A DNA stretch of 64,000 bases from an uncultured Acidimicrobiaceae bacterium (GCA_947259275.1 CAMYMH010000011.1:1-64000); one strand, 5' to 3'. Counted from the stretch's first letter, positions 8,310-17,009 are shown. The notes: generated from the sequence alone by a model not told the origin. Numbers and translations: made by a program.

Positions 8310-9197
8310 TCACTCCAGATCCTCCAATGTCTTGGGCCATTCGTCCTTGAGGATCCGCGATAGGGAGCGGTCGGCGAGGATCTTGCCGCCGGTTTGGCAG
8401 CCCGGGCAGTAGTTGAGCTCGTTGGCGGTGGCGTAGACGATGCGCTGGATCGGCGATCCACACACCGGGCACTCCTGCTTGAACTTTCCGTGGACCGCCA
8501 TCTCGGCGTGGAACGCAGTCACCTTGTCCGGAAAGCCGTCACCCAGTTCATCTCGCAGCCGGTCGGTCCATTCGGTCAAGATCTCGACGGCAGCGTCGTA
8601 GACGGTCTCGGCCTCCTCCCGGGTCATCTGGCTGGTGAGTTTGAACGGTGACATCTTGGCCCGGTGCAAGATCTCGTCCGAGTAGGCGTTGCCAATGCCG
8701 CTGAACAGGCGCTGATCGGTGAGTGCCCGCTTGACCGTGTGCCGGGCGGCCGTTATCGCCTCGACGAACTCGTCGGTGGTGGCGGTGAGAACCTCGAGGC
8801 CGCCGCGGTCGTGCTCGGCGAGGGCCTCCTCGCCCCGAACCAGGTGGAGGGTGGCCCGTTTCTTGGTGCTCTGTTCGGTCAGCAAGATGGTGCCGTCCGG
8901 GAAGTCAAAAGCAGCCAGGCCGACCCGCTTGGGTACGGTCGTCCCCTTCGGCTTCCAACGCAGGCGACCCGAGATCATCAAGTGAAGCACGAGGAAGAGG
9001 TCGTCTTCCAGTTGGAACACGATCCGTTTGCCGAGGCGTCGCAGGCCGATCACCGTCTTGCCGTTTGCGGTGTCGATCGGCGGATCGTATGACCCGAGCA
9101 AGGAGATTCCGGCGATGCGGATCCGCTCGAGCTTCTGGCCCATTACGTAGCGATTGAGCGCTTCGAGATAAATCGTGATATCCGGAAGTTCAGGCAC
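8310..9197 (-). CDS. mutM: Fpg/Nei family DNA glycosylase
   Basis: Base-excision repair glycosylase/AP lyase that removes oxidised purines or pyrimidines. The 295-residue product starts MPELPDITIYLEAL, giving the catalytic Pro2 and Glu3. It ends with a zinc finger (CPVCGSPIQRI ... NYCPGCQTGGKIL). The helix-two-turn-helix region is near LFSGIGNAYSDEILHRAKMSPF. The MPELPD start and the relaxed zinc finger fit a divergent Fpg/Nei subgroup seen in actinobacteria, so 8-oxoG specificity is not certain. The gene is divergent from the CDF transporter, with 73 nt between starts. Confidence 0.88.
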   Translation of the reverse strand: MPELPDITIYLEALNRYVMGQKLERIRIAGISLLGSYDPPIDTANGKTVIGLRRLGKRIVFQLEDDLFLVLHLMISGRLRWKPKGTTVPKRVGLAAFDFPDGTILLTEQSTKKRATLHLVRGEEALAEHDRGGLEVLTATTDEFVEAITAARHTVKRALTDQRLFSGIGNAYSDEILHRAKMSPFKLTSQMTREEAETVYDAAVEILTEWTDRLRDELGDGFPDKVTAFHAEMAVHGKFKQECPVCGSPIQRIVYATANELNYCPGCQTGGKILADRSLSRILKDEWPKTLEDLE

Positions 9198-9270
9198 GAT
9201 GCTTCATTCTCGCGGCTACCGAGAGCTGAGGTTGAACCAGCAGCTTGCCCCGACCGTAGACTCTCCTTCC

Positions 9271-10185
9271 ATGGCCGGATCATCGGAATCACGGACGCTC
9301 GTCGTTCTCGCCCTCATCGCCAATATTCTCATCGCGATCATGAAGTTCGTGGCGGCCGCCATCACCGGCTCTGCCGCCATGCTGGCCGAGGGGTTTCACT
9401 CGACTGCCGATAGCGGCAATCAGCTCTTCCTGCTTCGAGGCGCCGCCGTGTCGCGTTACGGGCCAAACGTGCGTTACCAGTTCGGGCGTGGCAAGGAGCT
9501 GTATTTCTGGTCGTTGATGGTGGCCGTCTTCCTCTTTGTCGGTGGCGCGGTCGTGTCCTTCTTCGAGGGTTACGAGCGGTTCCGGCACCCGGAAGAGACC
9601 TCCCATCTCGCCTGGAGCCTCGGGGTCCTGGCGGCGGCGGGCGTCTTTGAGATCGTTATCGCCTTCTGGCCGGCACTCAAGGAGTTCAATCACCGGCGGG
9701 GGAGCCGCAACGCCTGGCGGGCGATCCGTGAATCAAAGGACCCCGCGCTCATGGTGGTGCTGTTCGAAGACGCCGCCGCCGTCGCTGGTGTGATGATCGC
9801 CGCCTTCGGCATCCTGATGGGTGAGTGGACGGAAAACCCAAGATGGGACGGCGCCGCCTCCATGGCCATCGGCGTGCTGCTGGCGCTGGTGGCGTTTCTG
9901 GTCGCCTACGAGGTCAAGAGCATGCTGGTCGGGGAGAGCGCCAGTCGGCAAGTCCGTTCACAGATCCGCGCCGCGGTCCTCTCCCACCCGAACGTCGAGA
10001 GCATCGGTCGGCTGCTCACCATGCACATGGGACCAACCGACATCGTTGTCAACCTCGACGTCGACTTCCAGGATGGCCTCTCGGCCAACCAGGTGGAATC
10101 CACCATCGATGAAGTCGAGGCGGCCGTGCGCGAAGTGGCCCCACAAGCAACCCAGATCTTCGTGGAGCTCGAGTCGGCGCGATGA
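9271..10185 (+). CDS. Cation diffusion facilitator family transporter
   Basis: Divalent-metal/proton antiporter of the CDF family, probably exporting Zn2+ or a similar metal. The ATG at 9271 (MAGSSESRTLVVLALIANILIAIMKFV) starts the conserved region; the ORF-track extension overlaps the divergent Fpg/Nei start. The 304-residue product has about six TM helices, the family motif MLAEGFHSTADSGNQ in TM2, FEDAAAVAGV in TM5, and a C-terminal cytoplasmic domain with HPNVESIGRLLTMHMGPTDIVVNLDVDF. The FEDAAA and GxEx features resemble the ZnT9-like subgroup. It overlaps the downstream thrB by 4 nt (ATGA), so the two are co-translated. Confidence 0.88.
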   Translation: MAGSSESRTLVVLALIANILIAIMKFVAAAITGSAAMLAEGFHSTADSGNQLFLLRGAAVSRYGPNVRYQFGRGKELYFWSLMVAVFLFVGGAVVSFFEGYERFRHPEETSHLAWSLGVLAAAGVFEIVIAFWPALKEFNHRRGSRNAWRAIRESKDPALMVVLFEDAAAVAGVMIAAFGILMGEWTENPRWDGAASMAIGVLLALVAFLVAYEVKSMLVGESASRQVRSQIRAAVLSHPNVESIGRLLTMHMGPTDIVVNLDVDFQDGLSANQVESTIDEVEAAVREVAPQATQIFVELESAR

Positions 10186-10994
10186 ACGCGTCGGCACCAG
10201 CGTCGTCTGCCAATCTCGGACCCGGGTTCGACTCGCTGGCGCTGGCGCTCGAACTTCGCTGTCGAGTCGACGTGGCCGAAGCCGCCAGTTGGGAGATCGC
10301 AAACGATCCCGAAGGGTTCGTGCAGGCCGCGGCCACCCGCATCAGCCAAGACCCCCTCCGGATCGAGGTTCGGTCCGAGATACCGGTCGGTAAAGGCCTC
10401 GGATCGAGTGCGGCGCTGCTGGCCGCGCTCGAGACGGCCGTCCGGCGCCTGTGGGGCAACCCGGTCGAGCATGCAGAAGTGTTTGACGCCGTGGCAGCCG
10501 CCGAGGGACACGCCGACAACGCAGCCGCCGCCGTCTACGGCGGCTTGGTGCTGGCCGGGTCGGGATCGGTGCACCGGATGGAAATGCATCCTTCGCTTTC
10601 CGTGGTGGTCGCCGTTCCCAACCAGACCCTTCCGACCGGCCAAGCGCGGGCTGCCCTGCCCGAAGCAGTGCCATTCGAGGCAGCGGCCCGGACGAGTGGG
10701 CGGGCGATTCGCCTCGTCGAAGGCTTGCGCACCGGCAACCTCGAAGTACTTGGCTCCATCGGGCCCGATGAGATGCACGAGCCATTTCGAGTGGCGCTCC
10801 GTCCCGTGATCGGGCGGCTGCTGAGTGCGGCCGCCGAGGCCGGGGCACCCTTCGCGGCCATCAGCGGGGCCGGCCCGTCGGTGCTTGCCATCGTGACCGA
10901 GCAATCGCGGGAAGCCGTCACCGAAGCGCTCGGCGATGCGGTGGGAGAAGGCACTCTGCTCAGCCCCGCCATCGCGGCGGAGGGCGTCCTCTAG
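10182..10994 (+). CDS. thrB: Homoserine kinase
   Basis: GHMP kinase that phosphorylates homoserine to O-phosphohomoserine for threonine synthesis. The 270-residue product has the N-terminal motif SAPASSANLGPGFDSLALAL, the ATP-binding glycine loop PVGKGLGSSAAL at about residues 67-78, and the C-terminal motif FAAISGAGPSVLAI. These three motifs in order are diagnostic of ThrB. Its start overlaps the CDF transporter stop. Its own stop lies in a CTAG shared with the stop of the convergent lipoprotein gene. The length is slightly short for the family (about 300). Confidence 0.92.
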   Translation: MNASAPASSANLGPGFDSLALALELRCRVDVAEAASWEIANDPEGFVQAAATRISQDPLRIEVRSEIPVGKGLGSSAALLAALETAVRRLWGNPVEHAEVFDAVAAAEGHADNAAAAVYGGLVLAGSGSVHRMEMHPSLSVVVAVPNQTLPTGQARAALPEAVPFEAAARTSGRAIRLVEGLRTGNLEVLGSIGPDEMHEPFRVALRPVIGRLLSAAAEAGAPFAAISGAGPSVLAIVTEQSREAVTEALGDAVGEGTLLSPAIAAEGVL

Positions 10995-12475
10995 AGCAGG
11001 CTCCAGGGGACCGCCAGTGTCACCGAGCGGCAGCCGGCCGGGGTGTCAATGGTGTTGGGTAGGAACGAAGAACCGAAGTGGGCTCCGGTGACTGCGTTAT
11101 CGACGAAGCAGTACCAGCGGCCGCTCGCGCTCTGAGTAACCACATGTACTTCCTGGCCGCCGTCGACGTAGGCGAAGGTGCCAACGCCGGCCTGGTCGGG
11201 CGTGCCGACGAAGTCGAGCGCGTCGTCGATGAAGATGGCGTTGAGGGTGGAGGTGGGGATGTCATAGTCGCCGGCTCCGGCGTACAAGTCGCGAGCCACC
11301 AGCAGGATCTCCTCCATGAAGCCGACCGCCTGCTCGTTGGCGGTTCCAGCTTCGCCGGCGTTGAGCACCCACTTGCAGGGATGGACAGCCGCATACCAGG
11401 TGCCGCCCCATTCCCACACGCCGAAGTCGGTGATGGTGAGCGTCTCACCGCTGTCGAGGTAGGTGACGTCGAAGGTGGCGAACGCCTCATCGCTGTGGCC
11501 GACGTTGCCCCGAATCATTTCAAACGGTCCGAAGGTGACACCGGTCGGGCTCCAGGGGAACGGGTCGAGCGCAAGCGAGGCATCTGCCGGGGTGCAGGCG
11601 AACAGCGGCGGCACCGCGGCGTGGAGCGAAACGTAGTCCTGGGTCGCCTCGGCGACGATGAACTGCTGGATCACGGCTTCGATCTCGATCTCCTCGGCGG
11701 CCGAGAGCGGAATCGGGGGCAGTGTGGTCGTCGTCGTGGTGGTCCCTCCGATGGGGGGCGGGCCAAGGATGTCGGGGACGGTGGTGGTCGTGCTTGCGTC
11801 GGGTTCCGGGAGGGTAATGGCAGGGTCAATCGGCGCCTCGAGCGAGGGAGTATCGGCGGCGCCGTCGGCATCGGGCGATATCTCAGCCACCGCGGTGGTG
11901 GTGGTGAGCACGACCGGATAGCTGAAGTCGCCACTGGCAACCCGCCCGGCAACGTCGCACGGGTCGAGTGCCATGCGCCAACCGTCGGGCTCCCAATAGG
12001 CGAGCAGGCCTTCCACCCGCAATGAGCCCTCATCGTCGGACACCTCAAATGAGCCGGTTGCGAAATCCCCCACCACCTGGATGTCGGTGGTTCCGAACGT
12101 GAGCTCGACCGGCTCGACCGCGGTGGATGTGACGGTTGAGAATTCCTCGGGGGTACAGGTGTCTTTGAATTCGACGGCAGAGGCATCGTATACAGCGTCC
12201 CATTGACCGGCGGCCGCCGCCTGGAAGTAGGTCTTGGTGAGATCCGAGACAAACGCCTCTGCGACCACTCGCTCTTCGGGGGTGGTGGTTGAGGTAGTTG
12301 GGGGCTTCTGGAACAGCATGTCGAACAGGGCGTCGCCGACCGCGTCGGGAAGCTCGGCGGCGGGTGCGGCTGTGATCGGCGTGGTTGCGGCCTCCTCGCC
12401 ACCACCAGAGCAGGCTGAGGCAACCAGGGCCAGTCCAAGCAACACGACGGTCGCGTGGCGATTGACGGTGCGCAT
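10991..12475 (-). CDS. Modular lipoprotein: two NTF2-like modules and a pilin-like C-terminal module
   Basis: Secreted lipoprotein of 494 residues with no named family. The signal peptide ends LVASAC (lipobox), followed by a flexible linker. Two alpha+beta modules follow (about 70-180 and 265-375), each opening with a helix like EAFVSDLTKTYFQAAAAGQWDAVYD and closing with a Trp-rich strand and a Cys (GWRMALDPC; TWYAAVHPC), resembling NTF2-like folds. They are joined by a Thr/Pro linker. The last ~110 residues (LLVARDLYAGAGDYDIPTSTL ... SASGRWYC) look like the globular part of a type IV pilin/pseudopilin. The protein at 27968-29158 shares these modules in a different order. Function unknown; fold assignments are inference. 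Confidence 0.75.
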   Translation of the reverse strand: MRTVNRHATVVLLGLALVASACSGGGEEAATTPITAAPAAELPDAVGDALFDMLFQKPPTTSTTTPEERVVAEAFVSDLTKTYFQAAAAGQWDAVYDASAVEFKDTCTPEEFSTVTSTAVEPVELTFGTTDIQVVGDFATGSFEVSDDEGSLRVEGLLAYWEPDGWRMALDPCDVAGRVASGDFSYPVVLTTTTAVAEISPDADGAADTPSLEAPIDPAITLPEPDASTTTTVPDILGPPPIGGTTTTTTTLPPIPLSAAEEIEIEAVIQQFIVAEATQDYVSLHAAVPPLFACTPADASLALDPFPWSPTGVTFGPFEMIRGNVGHSDEAFATFDVTYLDSGETLTITDFGVWEWGGTWYAAVHPCKWVLNAGEAGTANEQAVGFMEEILLVARDLYAGAGDYDIPTSTLNAIFIDDALDFVGTPDQAGVGTFAYVDGGQEVHVVTQSASGRWYCFVDNAVTGAHFGSSFLPNTIDTPAGCRSVTLAVPWSLL

Positions 12476-12508
12476 GGTGAGGGATATCGACCCTCGCCCG
12501 AGCCGCCT

Positions 12509-13246
12509 TTAGCGGTTCGCCCCCCGGGCGGCGGCGATCAACTCGTCGAACAAAGTGCGGGCGGCCGGCTCGGTCTCCACCAGGTTTTCGGGATGCCATT
12601 GCACCGCCAGCAGCGGCCACGACGGGTCCTCAGGCTCAACTGCCTCGATGACGCCGTCCTCGCTCCAGGCGACCGGCCGGAGCCCGGGTGCCGGCGTGGC
12701 AATCGCCTGGTGGTGCAACGAGTTCACTTTCAAAGAAGACGTGCCAAACAGCCGTGCCAGTCCGCAGGTCTCCTCTAGTTCGATAGCCTGATGGGCCTCG
12801 GTAGCCGCCCCGTCGCCGGTAACGAAGTGCTCGAAGCCTCCATCCACTTGGCTCGGGATGTCGGCGATGAGGTCTCCGCCCAGCGCCACGTTGAGGATCT
12901 GAATGCCCCGGCAAATTGCCAGGACCGGCATCTTCTTTTCGGCCGCATAACGGGCGATCGCCAATTCCGACTGATCGCGCGGGTCGTGCACTCCATACAC
13001 CGCCTCATGACCGGCACCGCCGTAGAGGCCGGGTGACACGTCGCCACCGCCGGTCAGCACCAGGCCGTCGAGCCGGTCGAGAGCGTGAGGGACCGTGGCC
13101 GGATCGAGAATCGGAAGCAGCAGGGGAACCCCGCCGGCGGCGGCGACTGCATCCGAGTATGACCGAGTTACCGTCATGGCGGGCTGAGCGCCATAGCTGG
13201 TGGCGACGTCTCGTTGCTGGGCGGTGATGCCGATTACGGGTGTCAT
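12509..13246 (-). CDS. Gamma-glutamyl-gamma-aminobutyrate hydrolase family protein (C26)
   Basis: Class I glutamine-amidotransferase-like hydrolase of the PuuD type, 245 residues. I use the internal ATG at 13246 (MTPVIGITAQQ); the ORF extension upstream overlaps the divergent bS22 gene. Catalytic elements are visible: the nucleophile in LAICRGIQILNVALGG, the HHQA motif, and the His-Glu pair in VQWHPE. PuuD cleaves gamma-glutamyl-GABA in putrescine catabolism. A GABA-type class III aminotransferase is encoded 19 kb away (31608), but a linked pathway is only a guess. Related proteins act on gamma-glutamyl-amines in general. Confidence 0.88.
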   Translation of the reverse strand: MTPVIGITAQQRDVATSYGAQPAMTVTRSYSDAVAAAGGVPLLLPILDPATVPHALDRLDGLVLTGGGDVSPGLYGGAGHEAVYGVHDPRDQSELAIARYAAEKKMPVLAICRGIQILNVALGGDLIADIPSQVDGGFEHFVTGDGAATEAHQAIELEETCGLARLFGTSSLKVNSLHHQAIATPAPGLRPVAWSEDGVIEAVEPEDPSWPLLAVQWHPENLVETEPAARTLFDELIAAARGANR

Positions 13247-13307
13247 TGTCCAAGAGACTCTAGATGGGCGTTTGCGTAGCCGGGCCCCGCGGGCCAAGCT
13301 GTACCCA

Positions 13308-13400
13308 ATGGGATCACTGATAAAGAAGCGGCGCAAGAAGATGTCGAAGCACAAATACCGCAAACGACTCCGCGCCAATCGCCACAAGCGCAAGAAGTAG
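13308..13400 (+). CDS. bS22-like small ribosomal protein (AURKAIP1/COX24 domain), 30 aa
   Basis: The product MGSLIKKRRKKMSKHKYRKRLRANRHKRKK is a near-complete match to the mycobacterial 30S protein bS22 pattern (MGSxIKKRRKRMxKKKHRK...). It is extremely basic, with the conserved GSxIKKRRKxMxKxKxRK core, and would bind rRNA in the 30S decoding region. The ORF track extends it upstream to 13200, but the family starts at this Met. No strong Shine-Dalgarno is visible, so leaderless or weak initiation is possible. A TTCG hairpin follows directly after the stop. It is a lineage marker for Actinomycetota. Confidence 0.88.
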   Translation: MGSLIKKRRKKMSKHKYRKRLRANRHKRKK

Positions 13401-13401
13401 A

Positions 13402-13418
13402 GAACGCCTTCGGCGTTC
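13402..13418 (+). terminator. TTC-loop hairpin directly after bS22
   Basis: GAACGCC-TTC-GGCGTTC: a 7-bp perfect stem with a C(UUCG)G tetraloop in the plus-strand RNA, starting 2 nt after the bS22 stop. There is no T-run. It is probably an mRNA 3'-end structure. Confidence 0.55.
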
Positions 13419-13423
13419 CGCAG

Positions 13424-13487
13424 ACCGCCCACCGGTCACCGCCCACTGCGTCCGCCATGTGCGTCCGGTGGGCGGTTCACGGTGGGC
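13424..13487. repeat. Degenerate heptamers in inverted arrangement
   Basis: Left part: ACCGCCC ACCGGTC ACCGCCC ACTGCGT (13424-13451). Right part, in reverse orientation: GGTGGGC GGTTCAC GGTGGGC (13467-13487). Together they form a large imperfect inverted repeat between bS22 and the convergent response-regulator gene, and could act as a bidirectional terminator. Confidence 0.7.
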
Positions 13488-13493
13488 CCAGGG

Positions 13494-14168
13494 TCAGCCG
13501 ATTGCTTTGCTCCACTCCTCGGGTGGATACTTCTTGGCGCGATCAGCCTGGAGGCGGGCGGCGTAGGCGGCGGCCTCGCTTCGCCTGCTCATCTCGAGCT
13601 TGGAGAGCAGGTTCGACACGTAGTTCTTGACCGTTTTTTCGGCCAGGAACAGTTCTTCGGCGATCTGACGGTTCGTCTTTCCCTCGGCAATCAGGTCGAG
13701 GATCTTCCGTTCCTGAGGCGAGAGCCGGGCGAGCAGCGGATCGTCCGGCTCGTCTCCCCGAATGCGGGCGAACAATCGATCGGTGAGGTTGGGGTCGAGC
13801 AGGGACTCACCGTTACCGACCCGCCGCACGGCATCGACCAGATCACCTGAGTCGATCCGCTTGAGAACGTAGCCGGAAGCCCCGGCCATGATGGAGGAAA
13901 CCAGGGCCTCTTCGTCGGCATACGACGTCAGCATCAGCACTCTGACTTCTGGCCAGCGCGATCGGATCTCCCGACACGCCTCCACACCGGTGCCGTCCGG
14001 TAGGCGCACATCCATGACCACCACGTCCGGTGAGTGGTAGCCCACCTGACGGATGGCGTTGTCGACGTCGCCGGCCTCACCAACCACCTCGAGATCTTCC
14101 TGGCTGTCCACCAGGGTCTTGAGACCCTGTCGGACTACCTCATGATCGTCTACCAGCACAACCTTCAT
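13494..14168 (-). CDS. NarL/LuxR-family response regulator (DevR/DosR-like)
   Basis: Two-component response regulator, 224 residues. The start is the ATG at 14168 (MKVVLVDDHEVVRQGLKTL). The receiver domain has the DD pair at 7-8, the phospho-acceptor Asp in VVVMDVRLP at about 54, and the conserved Lys in GYVLKRI. The C-terminal LuxR helix-turn-helix is LSPQERKILDLIAEGKTNRQIAEELFLAEKTVKNYVSNLLSKLEM. The tail MSRRSEAAAYAARL resembles that of mycobacterial DosR. The divergent gene 166 nt away encodes a GAF histidine kinase, very probably its cognate sensor. Genes resembling DosR-regulon members follow within 9 kb. Confidence 0.9.
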   Translation of the reverse strand: MKVVLVDDHEVVRQGLKTLVDSQEDLEVVGEAGDVDNAIRQVGYHSPDVVVMDVRLPDGTGVEACREIRSRWPEVRVLMLTSYADEEALVSSIMAGASGYVLKRIDSGDLVDAVRRVGNGESLLDPNLTDRLFARIRGDEPDDPLLARLSPQERKILDLIAEGKTNRQIAEELFLAEKTVKNYVSNLLSKLEMSRRSEAAAYAARLQADRAKKYPPEEWSKAIG

Positions 14169-14334
14169 CCACAGCTCCCAGCAGGTCGTGCCAGCGTATC
14201 GCACCCCCAACCCCTGAATGCAGCGGCCACTTGGCCCAAATGTTGTGGGCAAGAAGTCACAGCCGAAAAAACCGCCAAGCATCTGCCTCGCTAGTCACAC
14301 AGCCGACCGGCGTCACCGGGGTTAGCCTCTTTGC

Positions 14335-15450
14335 ATGGACGATTCCCGCTTCACCCCGGCCGACGTGGCCCGCCTGGTCGGCGCTGCCGCCGCGGTGGCC
14401 GGTGCTGCCGAGCTAACCGGCACCCTCGAGGCCATCGTCAAGAAGGGGATGGAGCTGACCGGAGCGCGGTATGGTGCGCTTGGAGTCCTCGGATCGCATG
14501 GTTTCTTGACCGAGTTCATTCACATGGGCCTGGACGGGGACGTCGCCGAGCGGATCGGGGCCCCGCCCGCCGGGCATGGCCTGCTCGGGACCATCACCCG
14601 GATTGGGGGAGGAGTGCGGAGCGAGAACATCGCCGAGCACACCGACGCGGTCGGGTTTCCCGAGCATCATCCGTCGATGCGTTCCTTTCTGGGCGTCCCG
14701 ATTCGGGTGGCGGACGCGGTGTACGGCAACCTCTACCTGACCGACAAGGAGGGGGGTTTCCAGGACGAGGACGAGGCCCTGATCGAGGCTCTGGCCACCA
14801 TCGGTGGATCGGCAATTGCCACTGCTCGTATGTCCCGGCGACTGCGCACCGTGGCCATCGTCGAAGATCGAGAACGAATCGCCCGCGACCTCCACGACGG
14901 CATCATTCAGGACATCTTCGCGGTCGGACTCTGTCTGCAATCGGCTTCCTCGCGCGTGGTCGACTCGGACCTCTCCGACGAGCTGCGGGACGCGGCCACC
15001 CGCCTCGATGAGACGATCACCTCGCTGCGGCGTTTCATCTTCGACCTGCGTCCGCCGGTTTGGGCCCAGCGGCGAATTCGTGAGGAGCTCGTCGATCTGG
15101 CCGATACGCTGGCCGAGCCACACAATGTGGCCGTCGAGGTCCTGTTTCGCGGCGAAGTAGACGACCTCCCGGACCGGCTGGTCGACGAGGTTCTGCCGAT
15201 CGTGCGCGAATCGCTCAGCAACGCCCTTCGCCACGCCGATGCGACCCACGTGAGCGTGATGGTGAATCGTCGATCCGACCATCTGGTTATCCGCACCATC
15301 GACGACGGAGTGGGGTTTGATGTCGAGGCGGCTACCCACGGTCTCGGCCTCGAAAACCTGCGCACCCGCGCCTCCGGCCTTGGTGGCTACACCGACATCA
15401 CCTCGGCAAGCGGGCACGGCACCACGGTCGAGGTCTTGCTGCCGCTGTAA
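14335..15450 (+). CDS. GAF-domain sensor histidine kinase (DevS/DosT-like)
   Basis: Cytoplasmic sensor kinase of the NarL-partner class, 371 residues. One GAF domain spans about residues 25-165 (LEAIVKKGMELTGARYGALGVLG ... FLGVPIRVADAVYGNLYLTDKEGG). It is followed by a HisKA_3 dimerisation domain with the phospho-His in ERIARDLHDGIIQDIFAVGL (about 185-200) and an HATPase_c domain (RESLSNALRHADA ... DDGVGFD ... HGLGLENLRTRASGLGG). DevS and DosT of M. tuberculosis carry two GAF domains; only one is present here. Whether it binds haem cannot be told from the sequence. It is divergent from its likely regulator. Confidence 0.9.
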   Translation: MDDSRFTPADVARLVGAAAAVAGAAELTGTLEAIVKKGMELTGARYGALGVLGSHGFLTEFIHMGLDGDVAERIGAPPAGHGLLGTITRIGGGVRSENIAEHTDAVGFPEHHPSMRSFLGVPIRVADAVYGNLYLTDKEGGFQDEDEALIEALATIGGSAIATARMSRRLRTVAIVEDRERIARDLHDGIIQDIFAVGLCLQSASSRVVDSDLSDELRDAATRLDETITSLRRFIFDLRPPVWAQRRIREELVDLADTLAEPHNVAVEVLFRGEVDDLPDRLVDEVLPIVRESLSNALRHADATHVSVMVNRRSDHLVIRTIDDGVGFDVEAATHGLGLENLRTRASGLGGYTDITSASGHGTTVEVLLPL

Positions 15451-15601
15451 TCGGCTGCCGGCGGTCACTGATGAGCCTCGTGCCCAATGGCGGGTAGCCG
15501 ATTGGCCAAACGCCTCTAGGTTCCGGGTCCATGGGCGGTTTGCTAGGAGGGAGGCGATGACCACCCACCCAACGCTTCGGGCTAGCCCTGACCTGCGTTG
15601 C

Positions 15602-16564
15602 TCAGGCCAGCAATACTGGGTAGAGGGCGGTGTAGGCCACCAGTAGCCCCAAGCCGGTGGCCCAGGTGTGATGTCGCCGGCGGGCCAGCACGATGGTCAA
15701 CACCGCCACGATGGCCGCCGCGGCTAGGGCGCTGCGAACTACCAGGTCACCGTCCACCACCAGCGGGACGATTACCGGACCGAGTCCCAGCACCAGAGTG
15801 GCGTCGATCAGTGAGGACCCGAAAATGTCGCCGATGGCGATGTCCTTCTCGCCCCTGCGAATTGCAGTCACGTCCACGACCAGCTCCGGAAGCGATGTAC
15901 CGATGGAGGCGGCAAAGAAACTGAGCAGGAATACGGGCACGTCGAGCGCTTCTGCGATTTCGATGAAGGCAGTGACGGCTGCCGTTGCCCCCACTCCTAC
16001 GAACACCAGCGACACCAGTGTGCCGAACAGCGCTTGCGCAGGTCTGAGTTCCGGTATCACCATTGTGGGGACTCCGGCGGTCGGCGTCTGCCGGTACAAG
16101 AGGAATCCCGAGATGACCCAAAAGCCGACCAGTACGAGCCCTTCGGTTCGGCTGAGAGAGTCATCGGCCCCGAACCATGCGCCCAGGAGCAGAGCAACGA
16201 CCATCAGGCTACCGGGCAACACGATCCGGTCAGCACTGGTGGGTATGGATGTTGCCGTGAACGGGCGACTGGCAGCGATCGCGATCCCCGCGAACGGAAG
16301 AAGGCCGAGCACGAGCGTCATCTGGGTGATGGTCGATCCGATGGCGTTTCCTGCGGCCAAGTCCCCATAGCCGGAGAGGGCGCTAATCAAGCTGTGGGCA
16401 ATTTCGGGTAAGTCGGTACCGATCCCTACCACGATGGCCCCGACGACGAATGGGGGAACGTTGAAGCCGAAGGCAAGATCGGAGGCGTACCCAACCGCCC
16501 GGCCACTGGCAATGATGGCCATCGCCAGACCGACGACCACCACGACGAGCCAGACAGCGATCAT
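15602..16564 (-). CDS. Calcium/sodium:proton antiporter (CaCA family)
   Basis: Membrane cation antiporter of 320 residues with about ten TM helices and an internal duplication typical of the CaCA/YrbG family. The first alpha-repeat is GAIVVGIGTDLPEIAHSLISALSGYGDLAAGNAIGSTITQ. The second is FFAASIGTSLPELVVDVTAIRRGEKDIAIGDIFGSSLIDATLVLG. The conserved acidic residues of both repeats (DLPE, SLPE) are present. In the first repeat the usual TSLPE is TDLPE, and helix composition varies accordingly, so the ion preference is uncertain. It converges with the DevS-like gene and lies downstream of the Usp/P-type ATPase operon on the same strand. Confidence 0.88.
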   Translation of the reverse strand: MIAVWLVVVVVGLAMAIIASGRAVGYASDLAFGFNVPPFVVGAIVVGIGTDLPEIAHSLISALSGYGDLAAGNAIGSTITQMTLVLGLLPFAGIAIAASRPFTATSIPTSADRIVLPGSLMVVALLLGAWFGADDSLSRTEGLVLVGFWVISGFLLYRQTPTAGVPTMVIPELRPAQALFGTLVSLVFVGVGATAAVTAFIEIAEALDVPVFLLSFFAASIGTSLPELVVDVTAIRRGEKDIAIGDIFGSSLIDATLVLGLGPVIVPLVVDGDLVVRSALAAAAIVAVLTIVLARRRHHTWATGLGLLVAYTALYPVLLA

Positions 16565-16670
16565 CAGCCGACCACCCTCCGACCGATTATCCTCGCGGTT
16601 TCATCGCCGGGCTCACTGGTCGTGCGCGAGCGCAATTCGCCGAGCAAGTCGGGGAGGCGACAGGACGGTT

Positions 16671-17003
16671 TCACCGGCGCGTCCATAGTTCTTCATAACG
16701 GTGCTCGACGCGTTGTGCGAGCGCCTGACGTAGCTCAGCTCCGCCGAGCCGTCGCTGGGAGAGCTTGCGCGGGTGCATGGATAGGACCTCGTCGCCTATC
16801 GCTCCGGCTACCCACGTGGCGGGGTCGCCTCGCGGACCGTGATAGTCGAGGCTGGTGTCTGGCGCGGCGGGCAGACAGGCCAGGAACTCGAAAACGCTGG
16901 CGGCCTCGGTGCTAATGGACGTCGACGGTGCCAGATCCTCAGCGCCTGAATCAGCCGGCACGATGGAATTCTCCGCAAGTGCTCGTGGCGGTAACGACTC
17001 CAT
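16671..17003 (-). CDS. Small hypothetical protein, last gene of the Usp/P-type ATPase operon
   Basis: 110 residues, no family recognised. It starts at an ATG 6 nt downstream of the Usp gene stop, which suggests co-transcription. The C-terminal half is rich in charged residues (LSMHPRKLSQRRLGGAELRQALAQRVEHRYEELWTRR) and looks helical. The N-terminal half is Ala/Ser/Pro-rich. No signal peptide or TM helix is seen. The reading frame is the only reasonable one in this 450-nt gap, but coding potential is only moderate. Confidence 0.5.
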   Translation of the reverse strand: MESLPPRALAENSIVPADSGAEDLAPSTSISTEAASVFEFLACLPAAPDTSLDYHGPRGDPATWVAGAIGDEVLSMHPRKLSQRRLGGAELRQALAQRVEHRYEELWTRR

Positions 17004-17009
17004 GCTGGT

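Noticed and set aside
8053-8461. ORFs encoding repeated LGLGSWV or QDPRPKT peptides on both strands
   Set aside because: They translate the 7-nt array; because the unit length is not a multiple of 3, every frame stays open and gives a heptapeptide repeat. Flanking genes are clear.
15557-15646. 29-codon ORF with a good ribosome-binding site (MTTHPTLRASPDLR...)
   Set aside because: GGAGGGAGG precedes the ATG, but the frame overlaps the end of the antiporter gene on the other strand, and no similarity or conservation could be seen. Kept only as a note.
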